Of a stretch of 56,941 nucleotides of DNA, positions 44,096 through 52,540 are shown piece after piece. The DNA is taken from positions 1 through 56,941 of the forward strand of contig JAIKWH010000003.1 in the NCBI GenBank assembly GCA_024684955.1, given 5' to 3'. The notes under the pieces are model-generated. The model was not told the origin of the DNA. It saw nothing but the letters and a program-made list of their open reading frames with translations, and made no database searches. The DNA is from Pseudobutyrivibrio sp. GTDB lineage: Bacteria > Bacillota > Clostridia > Lachnospirales > Lachnospiraceae. The position numbers were made by a program, and so were the translations under genes. How positions within the stretch are numbered: position 1 is the stretch's first letter; every line of letters starts with the position of its first letter.

Positions 44096-45391
44096 ATGGA
44101 ACAGTACGTGATTAAAGGTGGCACAGCTCTGTCTGGTCAGGTAGAGATTAGTGGCGCCAAAAACGCAGCCTTGGGTATTTTGGCCGGGGCTATCATGACA
44201 GATGAGACTGTTACAATTGAAAATTTACCTAACGTTAAAGATATAAACGTGTTAATTGGCGCAATCCAAGATATTGGAGCTAGCGTTACCCGTGTGGATG
44301 ACCACACAGTAAAGATTAATGGATCTAGTATTTCTAGACTTTCTGTAGATTACGAGTATATCAAAAAGATTAGAGCCTCATATTATCTTATGGGAGCCCT
44401 CTTAGGAAAATACAAAAACGCAGAGGTGGCTCTGCCTGGTGGATGCCTCATTGGTGCCCGCCCAATTGATTTACATGTAAAGGGCCTCAAGGCTCTTGGA
44501 GCAGACGTGGATGTTTCCTACGGTCTTTGGTCAGCAAAGGCGGACAAACTTGTTGGTTCTCATATATACATGGACAAGGTATCTGTTGGTGCCACAATCA
44601 ATATTATGCTTGCATCTGTTTTGGCAGAGGGCAAGACCACTATTGAAAATGCAGCCAAAGAGCCCCATGTAGTAGACGTAGCATCATTCTTGAATTCCAT
44701 GGGAGCAAATATCCGTGGAGCAGGTACTGATGTTATCAGAATTCAGGGTGTGCCAGAGTTACACGGCACAACCTACGCAGTTATCCCAGATCAGATAGAG
44801 GCAGGTACATATATGTGTGCTGCAGCCGCTACCCACGGGGATGTGCTTATTAAAAATGTTATTCCAAAGCATCTTGAGGCAACCAGCGCAAAGCTGATGG
44901 AGGCAGGATGTTTAATCGAAGAATATGATGATGCAGTTAGGGTAATCGCCAAGGACAGAAAGCTTACCAGCACCCACATTACCACACTGCCATATCCAGG
45001 TTTCCCAACCGACATGCAGCCAGAGATGACAGCAGTCCTTGCTATTGCAGAGGGCACCAGCACAGTCACAGAGTCTATTTTTGAAAACAGATTCAAATAT
45101 GTGGATGAGTTGGCTAGGATGGGAGCAAATATAAAGGTTGAGGCCACAGTTGCTATCGTCAGCGGCGTGGAGAGATACACAGGCGCAAGAGTATGCGCAT
45201 CAGACCTTAGAGCAGGAGCGGCACTGATTATCGCCGGCCTTGCAGCAGATGGATTTACAGTCATCGACGACATCAAATACATCCAGCGTGGTTATGAGGA
45301 TGTGGTAGGGAAATTGACAAACCTTGGGGCAATTATTTCCCAGGTTGAGGATGAGCACGAGCTGCAAAAGTTCAAACTCAAGGTTTCCTAG
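44096..45391 (+). CDS. murA: UDP-N-acetylglucosamine 1-carboxyvinyltransferase
   Basis: 431 residues. It moves enolpyruvate from PEP to UDP-GlcNAc, the first committed peptidoglycan step. Catalytic Cys117 lies in 'LPGGCLIGARPIDLH', so fosfomycin sensitivity is expected. The start 'KGGTALSGQVEISGAKNAAL' and 'GYEDVVGKLTNLGA' near the end are typical. AGGAG precedes ATG 44096. A palindrome CTTGTACAAG lies at 44068-44077, in the short gap after the ABC genes. murG follows after a terminator-like hairpin. Confidence 0.96.
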   Translation: MEQYVIKGGTALSGQVEISGAKNAALGILAGAIMTDETVTIENLPNVKDINVLIGAIQDIGASVTRVDDHTVKINGSSISRLSVDYEYIKKIRASYYLMGALLGKYKNAEVALPGGCLIGARPIDLHVKGLKALGADVDVSYGLWSAKADKLVGSHIYMDKVSVGATINIMLASVLAEGKTTIENAAKEPHVVDVASFLNSMGANIRGAGTDVIRIQGVPELHGTTYAVIPDQIEAGTYMCAAAATHGDVLIKNVIPKHLEATSAKLMEAGCLIEEYDDAVRVIAKDRKLTSTHITTLPYPGFPTDMQPEMTAVLAIAEGTSTVTESIFENRFKYVDELARMGANIKVEATVAIVSGVERYTGARVCASDLRAGAALIIAGLAADGFTVIDDIKYIQRGYEDVVGKLTNLGAIISQVEDEHELQKFKLKVS

Positions 45392-45404
45392 ATTAGAGAT
45401 TATT

Positions 45405-45438
45405 AAAGGAGGATGGCAAATGCCATGCTCCTTTTTTT
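45405..45438 (+). terminator. Terminator or attenuator between murA and murG
   Basis: Arms 45405-45417 and 45422-45434 (one mismatch) with a tight loop are followed by a T-run. It ends 18 bases before murG, so partial read-through is likely unless murG has its own promoter; none is visible. Confidence 0.7.
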
Positions 45439-45456
45439 AGAAAAGAAGGAAAAGAA

Positions 45457-46521
45457 ATGAAAAAAATAGTTTTGACAGGCGGCGGAACAGCAGGCCATGT
45501 AACACCTAATTTAGCCCTGGTCCCAAGCCTAAAAGAGGCAGGATATGAGGTAGAATACATAGGCTCATACACAGGAATCGAAAAGTCTATAGTGGAGAAT
45601 GCAGGTATTAACTACCACGGCATTTCCTCAGGCAAGTTGCGCCGATATTTTGACATCAAAAATTTTTCAGACCCATTTAGGGTAATCAAGGGATTTTTTG
45701 AGGCAAGACGACTTCTCAAAGAAATAAAACCTGACGTGGTATTTTCCAAGGGAGGTTTTGTGTCAGTGCCAGTAGTTATGGCTGCTGCCACAAGACATAT
45801 TCCAGCAGTAATCCACGAGTCTGACATGACCCCAGGCCTGGCCAACAAACTGGCCATTCCTTTTGCAAAAAAGGTCTGCTGCAATTTCCCAGAGACCCTG
45901 GAGTATTTGCCAGAGGGAAAGGCTATCCACAGCGGTTGCCCAATTAGAGAGGACTTATTCACAGGGGACAAAAAAAGGGGCCTGGACTTTTGTGGATTTA
46001 ATGAGGACAAGCCAGTCCTCCTGGTAATGGGAGGCAGCATAGGCTCTAGGGCAATCAACCAGTCAATTTGGGAAAAACTGGAGGAGCTACTTGCCAAGTA
46101 CCAGATTGTCCATTTGGTAGGCAAAAACAATAAAAACCCAGAATTAGATGGGATTGATGGCTACAGACAGTTTGAGTTTTTGTCTGAGGAATTAAAGGAT
46201 GTATTTGCTATTACTGACATAATGGTCAGCCGTGCAGGAGCCAATGCCATCTGCGAGATTCTGGCATTAAAGATTCCAAACATTTTGATTCCCCTTTCTA
46301 TGGCTGCCAGCCGTGGAGACCAGATTCTCAATGCAAAAAGTTTTGCCAAGAGGGGGTATTCCTATGTTTTAGAGGAGGAGAAGGTTGGAGAAAATCCTGG
46401 GCTTCTCCCAAATGCTATCAATGATGTATTTGCAAAAAGGGATGAATATATCTCTGCCATGGCATCTGGTCAGGAAAAGGACGCCACAAAGATTATAATT
46501 GACCTGCTTAATTCTCTATAA
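45457..46521 (+). CDS. murG: UDP-GlcNAc:undecaprenyl-PP-MurNAc-pentapeptide transferase
   Basis: 354 residues. GT28-family enzyme that turns lipid I into lipid II at the inner face of the membrane. 'TGGGTAGHVTPNLAL' at about residues 6-20 is the acceptor-side glycine loop. 'SKGGFVSVPVV', 'HESDMTPGLANK' and 'ISRAGANAICEILAL'-type (here VSRAGANAICEIL) donor motifs follow. AGAAGGAAAAG precedes the ATG. The pairing with murA supports the role; murC lies elsewhere in the window. Confidence 0.95.
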   Translation: MKKIVLTGGGTAGHVTPNLALVPSLKEAGYEVEYIGSYTGIEKSIVENAGINYHGISSGKLRRYFDIKNFSDPFRVIKGFFEARRLLKEIKPDVVFSKGGFVSVPVVMAAATRHIPAVIHESDMTPGLANKLAIPFAKKVCCNFPETLEYLPEGKAIHSGCPIREDLFTGDKKRGLDFCGFNEDKPVLLVMGGSIGSRAINQSIWEKLEELLAKYQIVHLVGKNNKNPELDGIDGYRQFEFLSEELKDVFAITDIMVSRAGANAICEILALKIPNILIPLSMAASRGDQILNAKSFAKRGYSYVLEEEKVGENPGLLPNAINDVFAKRDEYISAMASGQEKDATKIIIDLLNSL

Positions 46522-46555
46522 AACCCAGTAAAATCAAGGCTTTGTGGCCGCAGAT

Positions 46556-46584
46556 TTGACTTTTTCAGACAAGAATGCTATATT
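46556..46584 (+). promoter_or_regulatory. Promoter of the SleB-type hydrolase gene
   Basis: TTGACT (46556-46561), 17 bases, TATATT (46579-46584). This is a strong sigma-A match, leaving a leader of about 95 bases. Confidence 0.8.
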
Positions 46585-46590
46585 ACTTGC

Positions 46591-46607
46591 CGTAACAAAG
46601 TTGTAAC
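46591..46607 (+). promoter_or_regulatory. WalR (YycF)-like box
   Basis: CGTAAC, 5 bases, TGTAAC (46591-46596 and 46602-46607). This matches the WalR pattern TGTWAH-N5-TGTWAH with one mismatch. It begins at the predicted first transcribed base, which would suit repression. WalR controls wall hydrolases in other Firmicutes. Confidence 0.45.
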
Positions 46608-46685
46608 AAATGAAGTTTTTTTGTAAAAAAGACTTATAGTCCCACTGATTTTTTGTCAGAGGCGGCTGCAATATAACGGAGGCTT

Positions 46686-47882
46686 ATGATTAGTTTTACT
46701 GAAGTACTTACTGCAGTGTACGCAAAATGTAAATCTTACATTACCAAACGTACAATGCAGGCTGGAGCACTCACATTAGCACTTGTTATGCTATTTGCAG
46801 GAGCTTATGCTTATGCACCAGTTGAGGAGATAGCTACAACAGAGGTTGTACAGGGCACTAGCCAAACTGTTGGCGTATTCGCAGCGGTTTCTCAAATTAA
46901 TGTTGAGGCCAGCGAATCAGCACGACTTATGTCTGAATCGTCAGAGGTAACAGTCGTTGCGGCTACCACAGATCAGGTAGAGCCAGATCAAACAAATGAA
47001 TACGATGAATGGTCAGACAAGGTTATGGCTGATGTAAATGAATATCTTTACATTCGCTCGGATGACAATCCAGAGGCAGAGCCAGTTGGAAAACTGCGTG
47101 CAGGAGACATCGCCACACTTGTTGACGTATATGACGGTTGGTATGAGATTGAATCAGGAAATGCTCATGGTTTTGTCTCTGCTGATTTCTGCGTTACTGG
47201 CATCGAGGCATACGAACTTGCCATGGATGTATGTGACACATACGCTACCACAGATGTAGCAGGACTTCGCATCAGAAGCGAGGCATCAGAGGATTCAAAG
47301 ATTCTCAAAGTTGTTTCTAAGGGAACAAAACTAGTTGTAGACACAGATGTAGAGGAAGTGGACGGCTGGGTAGCCGTTTCATCTGCAGGTACAAGCGGAT
47401 ATGTAAAGGGTGACTATGTCCAGGTTGATATGGAAACTGGTGAGGCAATCACTCTGGAGGAAGAGGCCGCAGCAATTGAGGCTGCAAGAAAGGCCGCAGA
47501 GGAAGCCAAGGCAAAGGCTGAAGCAGCCGCTGCCGCTAATCAGGCAATTATTGATTCAGCCGATGATATAACACTTATGGCTGCCATCATTCAGATTGAG
47601 GCAGGCAGTGAGTTATACGAGGGCCAGGTAGCAGTTGGTTCCGTAGTTATGAACCGCGTGCGCTCAGGCTCATATCCAAACACTATTGGTGGAGTTATCT
47701 TTGCTAGAGGACAGTTTGCCACATCACGTATGTCATCTGTCATCTCAAAGGGACCAAAGGCATCATGTATCCAGGCCGCTATGGACGCCATGGCAGGTGT
47801 TGATACCACAGGCGGTGCCACACACTTTAGACGAGCTGGCAACAAGGCCGGTCTTATTATAGGACATCACGTATTCTACTAA
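46686..47882 (+). CDS. SleB/CwlJ-type cell wall hydrolase with two SH3 domains
   Basis: 398 residues. Membrane anchor or signal at about 25-44. Two bacterial SH3 domains follow (about 115-170 and 185-247), which bind wall peptides. An Ala/Glu/Lys-rich helix forms a spacer (about 255-287). The Hydrolase_2 domain is at 295-398, with the likely catalytic Glu305 in 'IIQIEAGSE' and 'GHHVFY' at the end. SleB proteins are lytic transglycosylases of spore cortex. In this context, with SH3 domains and WalR-like control, a role in vegetative wall turnover is as likely. GGAGG sits only 3 bases before the ATG, which is close. Confidence 0.9.
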   Translation: MISFTEVLTAVYAKCKSYITKRTMQAGALTLALVMLFAGAYAYAPVEEIATTEVVQGTSQTVGVFAAVSQINVEASESARLMSESSEVTVVAATTDQVEPDQTNEYDEWSDKVMADVNEYLYIRSDDNPEAEPVGKLRAGDIATLVDVYDGWYEIESGNAHGFVSADFCVTGIEAYELAMDVCDTYATTDVAGLRIRSEASEDSKILKVVSKGTKLVVDTDVEEVDGWVAVSSAGTSGYVKGDYVQVDMETGEAITLEEEAAAIEAARKAAEEAKAKAEAAAAANQAIIDSADDITLMAAIIQIEAGSELYEGQVAVGSVVMNRVRSGSYPNTIGGVIFARGQFATSRMSSVISKGPKASCIQAAMDAMAGVDTTGGATHFRRAGNKAGLIIGHHVFY

Positions 47883-47903
47883 TTATAAATAGCAAGTACT
47901 TAA

Positions 47904-47934
47904 AGCCTTTGGGGTTCCCCCAAAGGCTATTTTG
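47904..47934 (+). terminator. Terminator after the SleB-type gene
   Basis: Perfect 11-bp stem (47904-47914 with 47918-47928), 3-base loop, then ATTTTG. Confidence 0.85.
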
Positions 47935-48006
47935 ATTTATAATAGGCCACAGAATTTTACTTTTAAAATTATAGAAATAGTCATGTGACGAGAATGGGAG
48001 GGGAAT

Positions 48007-48996
48007 ATGGATTTAAAGAACAGACACTTTTTAAAGATGCTAGATTTTACCACTGAGGAAATTAACGGACTTATCGACCTGTCCCTTAGATTAAAGGATG
48101 AAAAGAAAAAAGGCATTTCTCAGAAATCTTATTTAGCAGGCAAAAACATAGCGCTGATTTTTGAAAAGACATCTACCCGTACCCGTTGCTCCTTTGAGGT
48201 GGCAGCCTACGACATGGGTGCTGAGGTGACATACCTGGACCCATCCGGTTCTCAGATTGGAAAAAAGGAATCTATTGCTGACACAGCCAGAGTCCTTGGT
48301 CGCATGTACGATGGAATAGAATACCGTGGTTTTGAGCAGACCAAGGTGGAGGATTTGGCAAAATATGCAGGGGTCCCTGTGTGGAATGGTCTGACCAACG
48401 AGTCACACCCAACACAGATGATAGCCGACATGATGACCATCAAAGAAAAGTTTGGCAAGTTCCAGGGTATAAAGTTTGTATACATGGGCGATGCCCGCTA
48501 CAACATGGGCAATTCTCTCATGGTTACCTGCGCAAAACTGGGAATGGATTTTGTTGCCTGCACCTGCAGAGAATATTTCCCAGAGGCCGGCCTGGTACAG
48601 ACTTGCCAGGATATTGCAAAGGAAACAGGAGCCACAGTGACACTGACAGAGGATGTGGCAGAGGCCTGCAAAGATGCTGACGTCATCTACACAGATGTGT
48701 GGGTATCAATGGGTGAGCCTGATGAGGTTTGGGACAAGAGAATAAAGGACCTTAGCCCATATCAGGTAAATGCAAAGGCATTCTCCTATGCAAAGCCATC
48801 TGCTATCTTTATGCACTGCCTGCCAGCCTTCCACGATTTAAATACTACAATTGGCAAGGAAATACATGCAAAATATGGCATTGACTGTATGGAAGTCACA
48901 GATGAAATATTTGAAGGTGAGCGTTCTGTAGTCTTTGATGAGGCTGAAAACCGCATGCACTCAATCAAGGCTGTTATGTACGCAACATTGGGATAA
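48007..48996 (+). CDS. argF: Ornithine carbamoyltransferase
   Basis: 329 residues. It forms citrulline from ornithine and carbamoyl phosphate, or the reverse in arginine breakdown. The carbamoyl-phosphate loop 'STRTR' is at residues 56-60. 'HPTQ' and the ornithine-binding 'FMHCLPAF' follow. The C-terminal '[17 protein letters not shown]' resembles the ArcB branch as much as ArgF. No arcA or arcC lies nearby, so the biosynthetic name is used with reservation. GGGAGGGG precedes the ATG. birA starts on the last base of its stop. Confidence 0.92.
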   Translation: MDLKNRHFLKMLDFTTEEINGLIDLSLRLKDEKKKGISQKSYLAGKNIALIFEKTSTRTRCSFEVAAYDMGAEVTYLDPSGSQIGKKESIADTARVLGRMYDGIEYRGFEQTKVEDLAKYAGVPVWNGLTNESHPTQMIADMMTIKEKFGKFQGIKFVYMGDARYNMGNSLMVTCAKLGMDFVACTCREYFPEAGLVQTCQDIAKETGATVTLTEDVAEACKDADVIYTDVWVSMGEPDEVWDKRIKDLSPYQVNAKAFSYAKPSAIFMHCLPAFHDLNTTIGKEIHAKYGIDCMEVTDEIFEGERSVVFDEAENRMHSIKAVMYATLG

Positions 48997-49769
48997 TGCT
49001 GGAAGATATTAGATATGAATTTTATGAATCAGTAGATTCAACAAATGATAGAATAAAGGAGCGGGCGAGAGCCGGCGAAAAAGAGGGGCTGGTGATTTCT
49101 GCAGGCATGCAAACTGCAGGCAAGGGCCGCATCGGCAGAAAATGGCAGTCCCCTGTGGGAGAAAGCATTGCCACATCAATTCTCCTGAGGCCAGCGGGGA
49201 TTGATATAGCCCAGGTGCCCACAGTTACCATAATCGCCGCCATGGCGGTCAGGTCCGCAATAGAAAAATCCTGTGGGATATCTGGCCTTATAAAGTGGCC
49301 AAATGATATTGTGGTAGATGGGAAGAAAATCTGCGGCATTCTCACGGAGATGGAAATGTCAGAGGGAAGGATTTCCCATCTGGTTTGTGGCATTGGAGTC
49401 AATGTGCACAACAGGACATTCTCGGAGGATATTGCCTATAAGGCCACATCCATTGACCTGGAATTGGAAAAGGCGAATTCTACAGCAAAGGCCTCTTGCA
49501 AGGAGATAACAGAGTGTATCTGGGAGAGTTTTAAAAAATACTACAATGTTTTCTTGGAGACTGGGGATATGACAAATCTCAGGGAAGAATACGAAAAGTA
49601 TTTGGCCAACAAAAACGCCCGTGTTAGAATAGAAGACCCGGAGGGAGCCTATGAGGCAAGGGCTCTAGGTATAGACAATAGGGGCCAACTTTTAGTAGAA
49701 GTAGGAAATGAAACTAGATGCATCTCCACCGGAGAAGTATCGGTGCGGGGCATTTATGGATATATTTAG
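48996..49769 (+). CDS. birA: Biotin--[acetyl-CoA-carboxylase] ligase, catalytic type without HTH
   Basis: 257 residues. It attaches biotin to carboxylase carrier domains through biotinyl-AMP. The protein begins directly with the catalytic domain ('YESVDSTNDRI'), then the biotin loop 'GKGRIGRKWQSP' and 'LIKWPNDIVVDGKKICGILTE'. The C-terminal SH3-like cap ends 'ISTGEVSVRGIYGY'. The N-terminal winged helix of E. coli or B. subtilis BirA (about 60 residues) is missing, so it cannot act as the biotin repressor. Its start overlaps the argF stop (TAATG). Confidence 0.93.
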   Translation: MLEDIRYEFYESVDSTNDRIKERARAGEKEGLVISAGMQTAGKGRIGRKWQSPVGESIATSILLRPAGIDIAQVPTVTIIAAMAVRSAIEKSCGISGLIKWPNDIVVDGKKICGILTEMEMSEGRISHLVCGIGVNVHNRTFSEDIAYKATSIDLELEKANSTAKASCKEITECIWESFKKYYNVFLETGDMTNLREEYEKYLANKNARVRIEDPEGAYEARALGIDNRGQLLVEVGNETRCISTGEVSVRGIYGYI

Positions 49770-49790
49770 TCTTTGTAATTAGGAGTATTT

Positions 49791-50120
49791 ATGGCAGAAA
49801 AAGAAGTAGTCTTGTGTGGGGCCAGTTGCTACACCAAGAAATTTTATCTCAATCCAGATTTCGAAACTTTGCCACCACTGGTAAAGGATGAATTAAAGAT
49901 AACCTGTGTAATGTACACAGAGGAGGTCAGCGGCACAATCCAAATGATTTTTGAGCCAGATGGCCATTTGAGAATAGAAACCAGCGCAGAGGAGAATGAT
50001 TTACTCTACGACGAGATTGGTTCTGTACTAGAAATCAAAAAGATGCAGCAGGAAAAACTGGAATTGTTTGAAGCATTAGAAACCTATTATAAGGTAATGT
50101 TCTTAGGGGAGGCACTGTAA
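49791..50120 (+). CDS. Small conserved protein, probably DUF6145
   Basis: 109 residues. Soluble, no signal peptide. Features are '[19 protein letters not shown]' at the start with two Cys, '[19 protein letters not shown]' in the middle, and a Leu-rich helix at the end ('[11 protein letters not shown]'). I recall this as DUF6145, a Lachnospiraceae family with no known function; a profile search is needed to confirm. It sits 21 bases after birA and 1 base before coaX. Confidence 0.75.
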   Translation: MAEKEVVLCGASCYTKKFYLNPDFETLPPLVKDELKITCVMYTEEVSGTIQMIFEPDGHLRIETSAEENDLLYDEIGSVLEIKKMQQEKLELFEALETYYKVMFLGEAL

Positions 50121-50121
50121 A

Positions 50122-50892
50122 ATGTTACTTGCTATTGATGTGGGAAATACAAATATTACACTTGGTGTATTTGATGGAGAGGAATTGCTGGGCAATTTCC
50201 GTGTTACAACAAAGATAAATCGTACATCAGACGAATTTGGCGTAGTTTTCAAAGATATTCTCAGGGCAAATGACCTGGATTTTGCAAAGGTGGAGGATGT
50301 AATCATAGCATCAGTTGTGCCTGCAGTAATGCACTCCCTCACCAGTTCAATTATCAAATATTTTAATATCACACCAGTCATTGTGGAGGCAGGGATCAAG
50401 ACCGGCATTAGGATTGCTACCGAGAATCCAAAGCAGATTGGTGCGGACCGTATTGTAGATGCAGCAGGAGCCTTTGAGTTATACGGTGGTCCTGTTATTG
50501 TCATCGACTATGGCACAGCCACAACCTATGACCTGGTTGATGGCACTGGAGCCTTTATGGCAGGAGTTACAGCCCCTGGTATTAGAATCAGCGCCAAGGC
50601 CCTTTGGCAGGACGCAGCAAAACTGCCAGAAATCGAGATCAAAAAACCAGAAAAAATTCTGGCGAAGGAAACAATTTCTTCTATGCAGGCGGGTCTTGTC
50701 TACGGACAAATCGGCCAGACAGAATATATTGTAAAGCACATGATAGAGGAATCAGGATTTGAAAATGTAAAGGTAGTTGCCACAGGTGGTTTGGGAAATC
50801 TTATTTCCAGTGAGACCGCCTGCATCGATATCTACAATCCAAACCTGACCTTGTACGGTATGAAGTTTATATACGACAAGCAGAAAAAGTAA
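50122..50892 (+). CDS. coaX: Type III pantothenate kinase
   Basis: 256 residues. It phosphorylates pantothenate as the first step of coenzyme A synthesis and is not feedback-inhibited by CoA, unlike CoaA. '[14 protein letters not shown]' at residues 5-18 is the ASKHA-fold phosphate loop. '[11 protein letters not shown]' and '[13 protein letters not shown]' hold further active-site residues. The stop overlaps the dusB start (TAATG). It is part of the argF-birA-DUF-coaX-dusB run. Confidence 0.95.
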   Translation: MLLAIDVGNTNITLGVFDGEELLGNFRVTTKINRTSDEFGVVFKDILRANDLDFAKVEDVIIASVVPAVMHSLTSSIIKYFNITPVIVEAGIKTGIRIATENPKQIGADRIVDAAGAFELYGGPVIVIDYGTATTYDLVDGTGAFMAGVTAPGIRISAKALWQDAAKLPEIEIKKPEKILAKETISSMQAGLVYGQIGQTEYIVKHMIEESGFENVKVVATGGLGNLISSETACIDIYNPNLTLYGMKFIYDKQKK

Positions 50893-51875
50893 TGATAGAA
50901 AAACTAACTATAGGAAACCTACAACTAGATAACAACTTGATTTTGGCACCAATGGCAGGAGTAACAGACCTGCCATTTCGTTTGTTATGCAAGGAACAAG
51001 GGGCGGCCCTGGTCTGCATGGAAATGGTCAGCGCCAAGGGGATTTATTACCACAATAAAAACACGGAGAGCCTCCTGAGGGTGGATGAAAAGGAAAGGCC
51101 TGCCAGCCTCCAATTGTTTGGTTCAGACCCAGACATTATGTCTGAGATGGCAAAGAGGATTGAGGACAGGAATTTTGACATATTAGATATCAACATGGGA
51201 TGCCCAGTGCCAAAGGTGGTAAACAACGGGGACGGTTCTGCCCTGATGAAAAACCCAATTCTCGCCGGCAAGATAATAGAAAAGACAGCTAAAGCCATCA
51301 AAAAACCAGTGACTGTAAAAATCAGAAAAGGCTTTGATGATGAACATGTAAATGCAGTGGAGATGGCCCACATTGCCCAGGAGTCTGGAGCGGCGGCAGT
51401 GGCAGTCCACGGCAGGACCAGAGAGCAATACTATTCTGGCAAGGCAGACTGGTCAATTATTGCAGATGTAAAAAAGGCAGTGAATATTCCTGTAATAGGA
51501 AACGGTGACATATTAGACGCCAGGGATGTAATAGCCATGAGGGAGCAGACAGGCTGCGACGGCTTTATGATAGGCCGTGGTGCCCAGGGCAATCCATGGA
51601 TATTTAAACAGATTCTCCACTATTTTGAGACAGGGGAAATCATTGGCAAGCCTCCTATGGAGGAAATGGTAAAGACCATGCTCAGACATGCCAAGATGCA
51701 GATAGAATTCAAGGGGGACTACCTGGGTATCAGAGAGATGAGAAAGCATGCTGCCTGGTATACAGCAGGCTACAAGGGAGCCAGCAAATTAAGGGGTGCC
51801 ATCAACGGGGTGGAATCCTATCAAGACTTGGAACAACTCTTTGAGGAATTCCTTAGTAAATACGGGAATTCTTGA
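50892..51875 (+). CDS. dusB: tRNA-dihydrouridine synthase (DusB type)
   Basis: 327 residues. FMN enzyme that reduces uridine to dihydrouridine in tRNA. 'LAPMAGVTDLPFR' at the start binds FMN. 'NMGCPVPKVVNNGDGSALMKNP' contains the catalytic Cys, followed by 'VHGRTREQYYSGKADW' and 'GNGDI'. The position next to coaX and before greA/lysS is common in Firmicutes. The gene end overlaps the -35 box of the greA promoter. Confidence 0.94.
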   Translation: MIEKLTIGNLQLDNNLILAPMAGVTDLPFRLLCKEQGAALVCMEMVSAKGIYYHNKNTESLLRVDEKERPASLQLFGSDPDIMSEMAKRIEDRNFDILDINMGCPVPKVVNNGDGSALMKNPILAGKIIEKTAKAIKKPVTVKIRKGFDDEHVNAVEMAHIAQESGAAAVAVHGRTREQYYSGKADWSIIADVKKAVNIPVIGNGDILDARDVIAMREQTGCDGFMIGRGAQGNPWIFKQILHYFETGEIIGKPPMEEMVKTMLRHAKMQIEFKGDYLGIREMRKHAAWYTAGYKGASKLRGAINGVESYQDLEQLFEEFLSKYGNS

Positions 51876-51900
51876 CATAAACCCCAGTGTGGAATATAAT
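51872..51900 (+). promoter_or_regulatory. Perfect consensus sigma-A promoter ahead of greA
   Basis: TTGACA (51872-51877), exactly 17 bases, TATAAT (51895-51900). The -35 overlaps the dusB stop codon. The leader to greA is about 60 bases. Confidence 0.92.
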
Positions 51901-51967
51901 ACGCTGAGTTATATAAATTTTAAAATAAGCAGAAATGCAGATAATATACGGGGAAAGGAAAATCAAG

Positions 51968-52447
51968 ATGGAAGCAAAAAAGAACTTACTTACAGCAGAA
52001 GGTCTTACAGCATTACAGGATGAATTAGACGACCTCAAAATCAATAGACGTAAAGAGGTTTCACAAAAGATAAAAGAGGCAAGAGAGCAGGGAGACCTTT
52101 CAGAGAATGCCGAGTATGATGCAGCAAAAGATGAGCAGAGAGATATCGAGGCTCGTATCGAAGAGATCGAAAAGATCTTAAAAAATGCTGAGGTAGTTTC
52201 TGAGGAGCATGACACAAAAAATATCAACATTGGTTGGACTGTAAAGCTTCTTGATATGGAATTTGACGAGGAGACAGAGTACAGAATCGTTGGTTCTACA
52301 GAGGCAAACAGCCTTAAGGGAAAGATTTCAAACGAGTCCCCAGTTGGCAAAGCAATCCTTGGACACAAAAAGGGCGACGTAGTTACAGTTTCAACAGACG
52401 CCGGTGAGTTCCAATACAAGATTGTTGCAGCAAAGAAGACAAAGTAA
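51968..52447 (+). CDS. greA: Transcription elongation factor GreA
   Basis: 159 residues from ATG 51968, the family start 'MEAKKNLLTAEGLTALQDEL'; an in-frame ATG at 51935 adds 11 unlikely residues and covers the ribosome site (AAAGGAAA). GreA enters the secondary channel of RNA polymerase and stimulates cleavage of backtracked RNA. The coiled-coil tip 'AREQGDLSENAEYDAAKDEQ' has the conserved acidic pair. The C-terminal domain has 'SPVGKAILGHKKGDVV'. It is driven by a perfect consensus promoter and followed by its own terminator. Confidence 0.96.
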   Translation: MEAKKNLLTAEGLTALQDELDDLKINRRKEVSQKIKEAREQGDLSENAEYDAAKDEQRDIEARIEEIEKILKNAEVVSEEHDTKNINIGWTVKLLDMEFDEETEYRIVGSTEANSLKGKISNESPVGKAILGHKKGDVVTVSTDAGEFQYKIVAAKKTK

Positions 52448-52465
52448 TTAGTTTGATTTTGTATG

Positions 52466-52496
52466 TCGCAGCCGATGGATTTTGGCTGCGATTTTT
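52466..52496 (+). terminator. Terminator after greA
   Basis: Perfect 8-bp stem (52466-52473 with 52484-52491), 10-base loop, five T after it. Confidence 0.8.
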
Positions 52497-52540
52497 GTGG
52501 CTATATAGGAATTATAATCAATTAATATAAAGGAGTAATT

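Noticed and set aside
44791-45282. 163-residue open frame on the minus strand inside murA
   Set aside because: It overlaps a certain murA gene and has no ribosome site or recognisable motif.
45612-46130. 172-residue open frame on the minus strand inside murG
   Set aside because: It overlaps a certain murG gene and shows no family features.
52448-52540. T-box riboswitch ahead of lysS
   Set aside because: Only 93 bases are available, filled by the greA terminator and a ribosome site. No T-box sequence or specifier structure is present.
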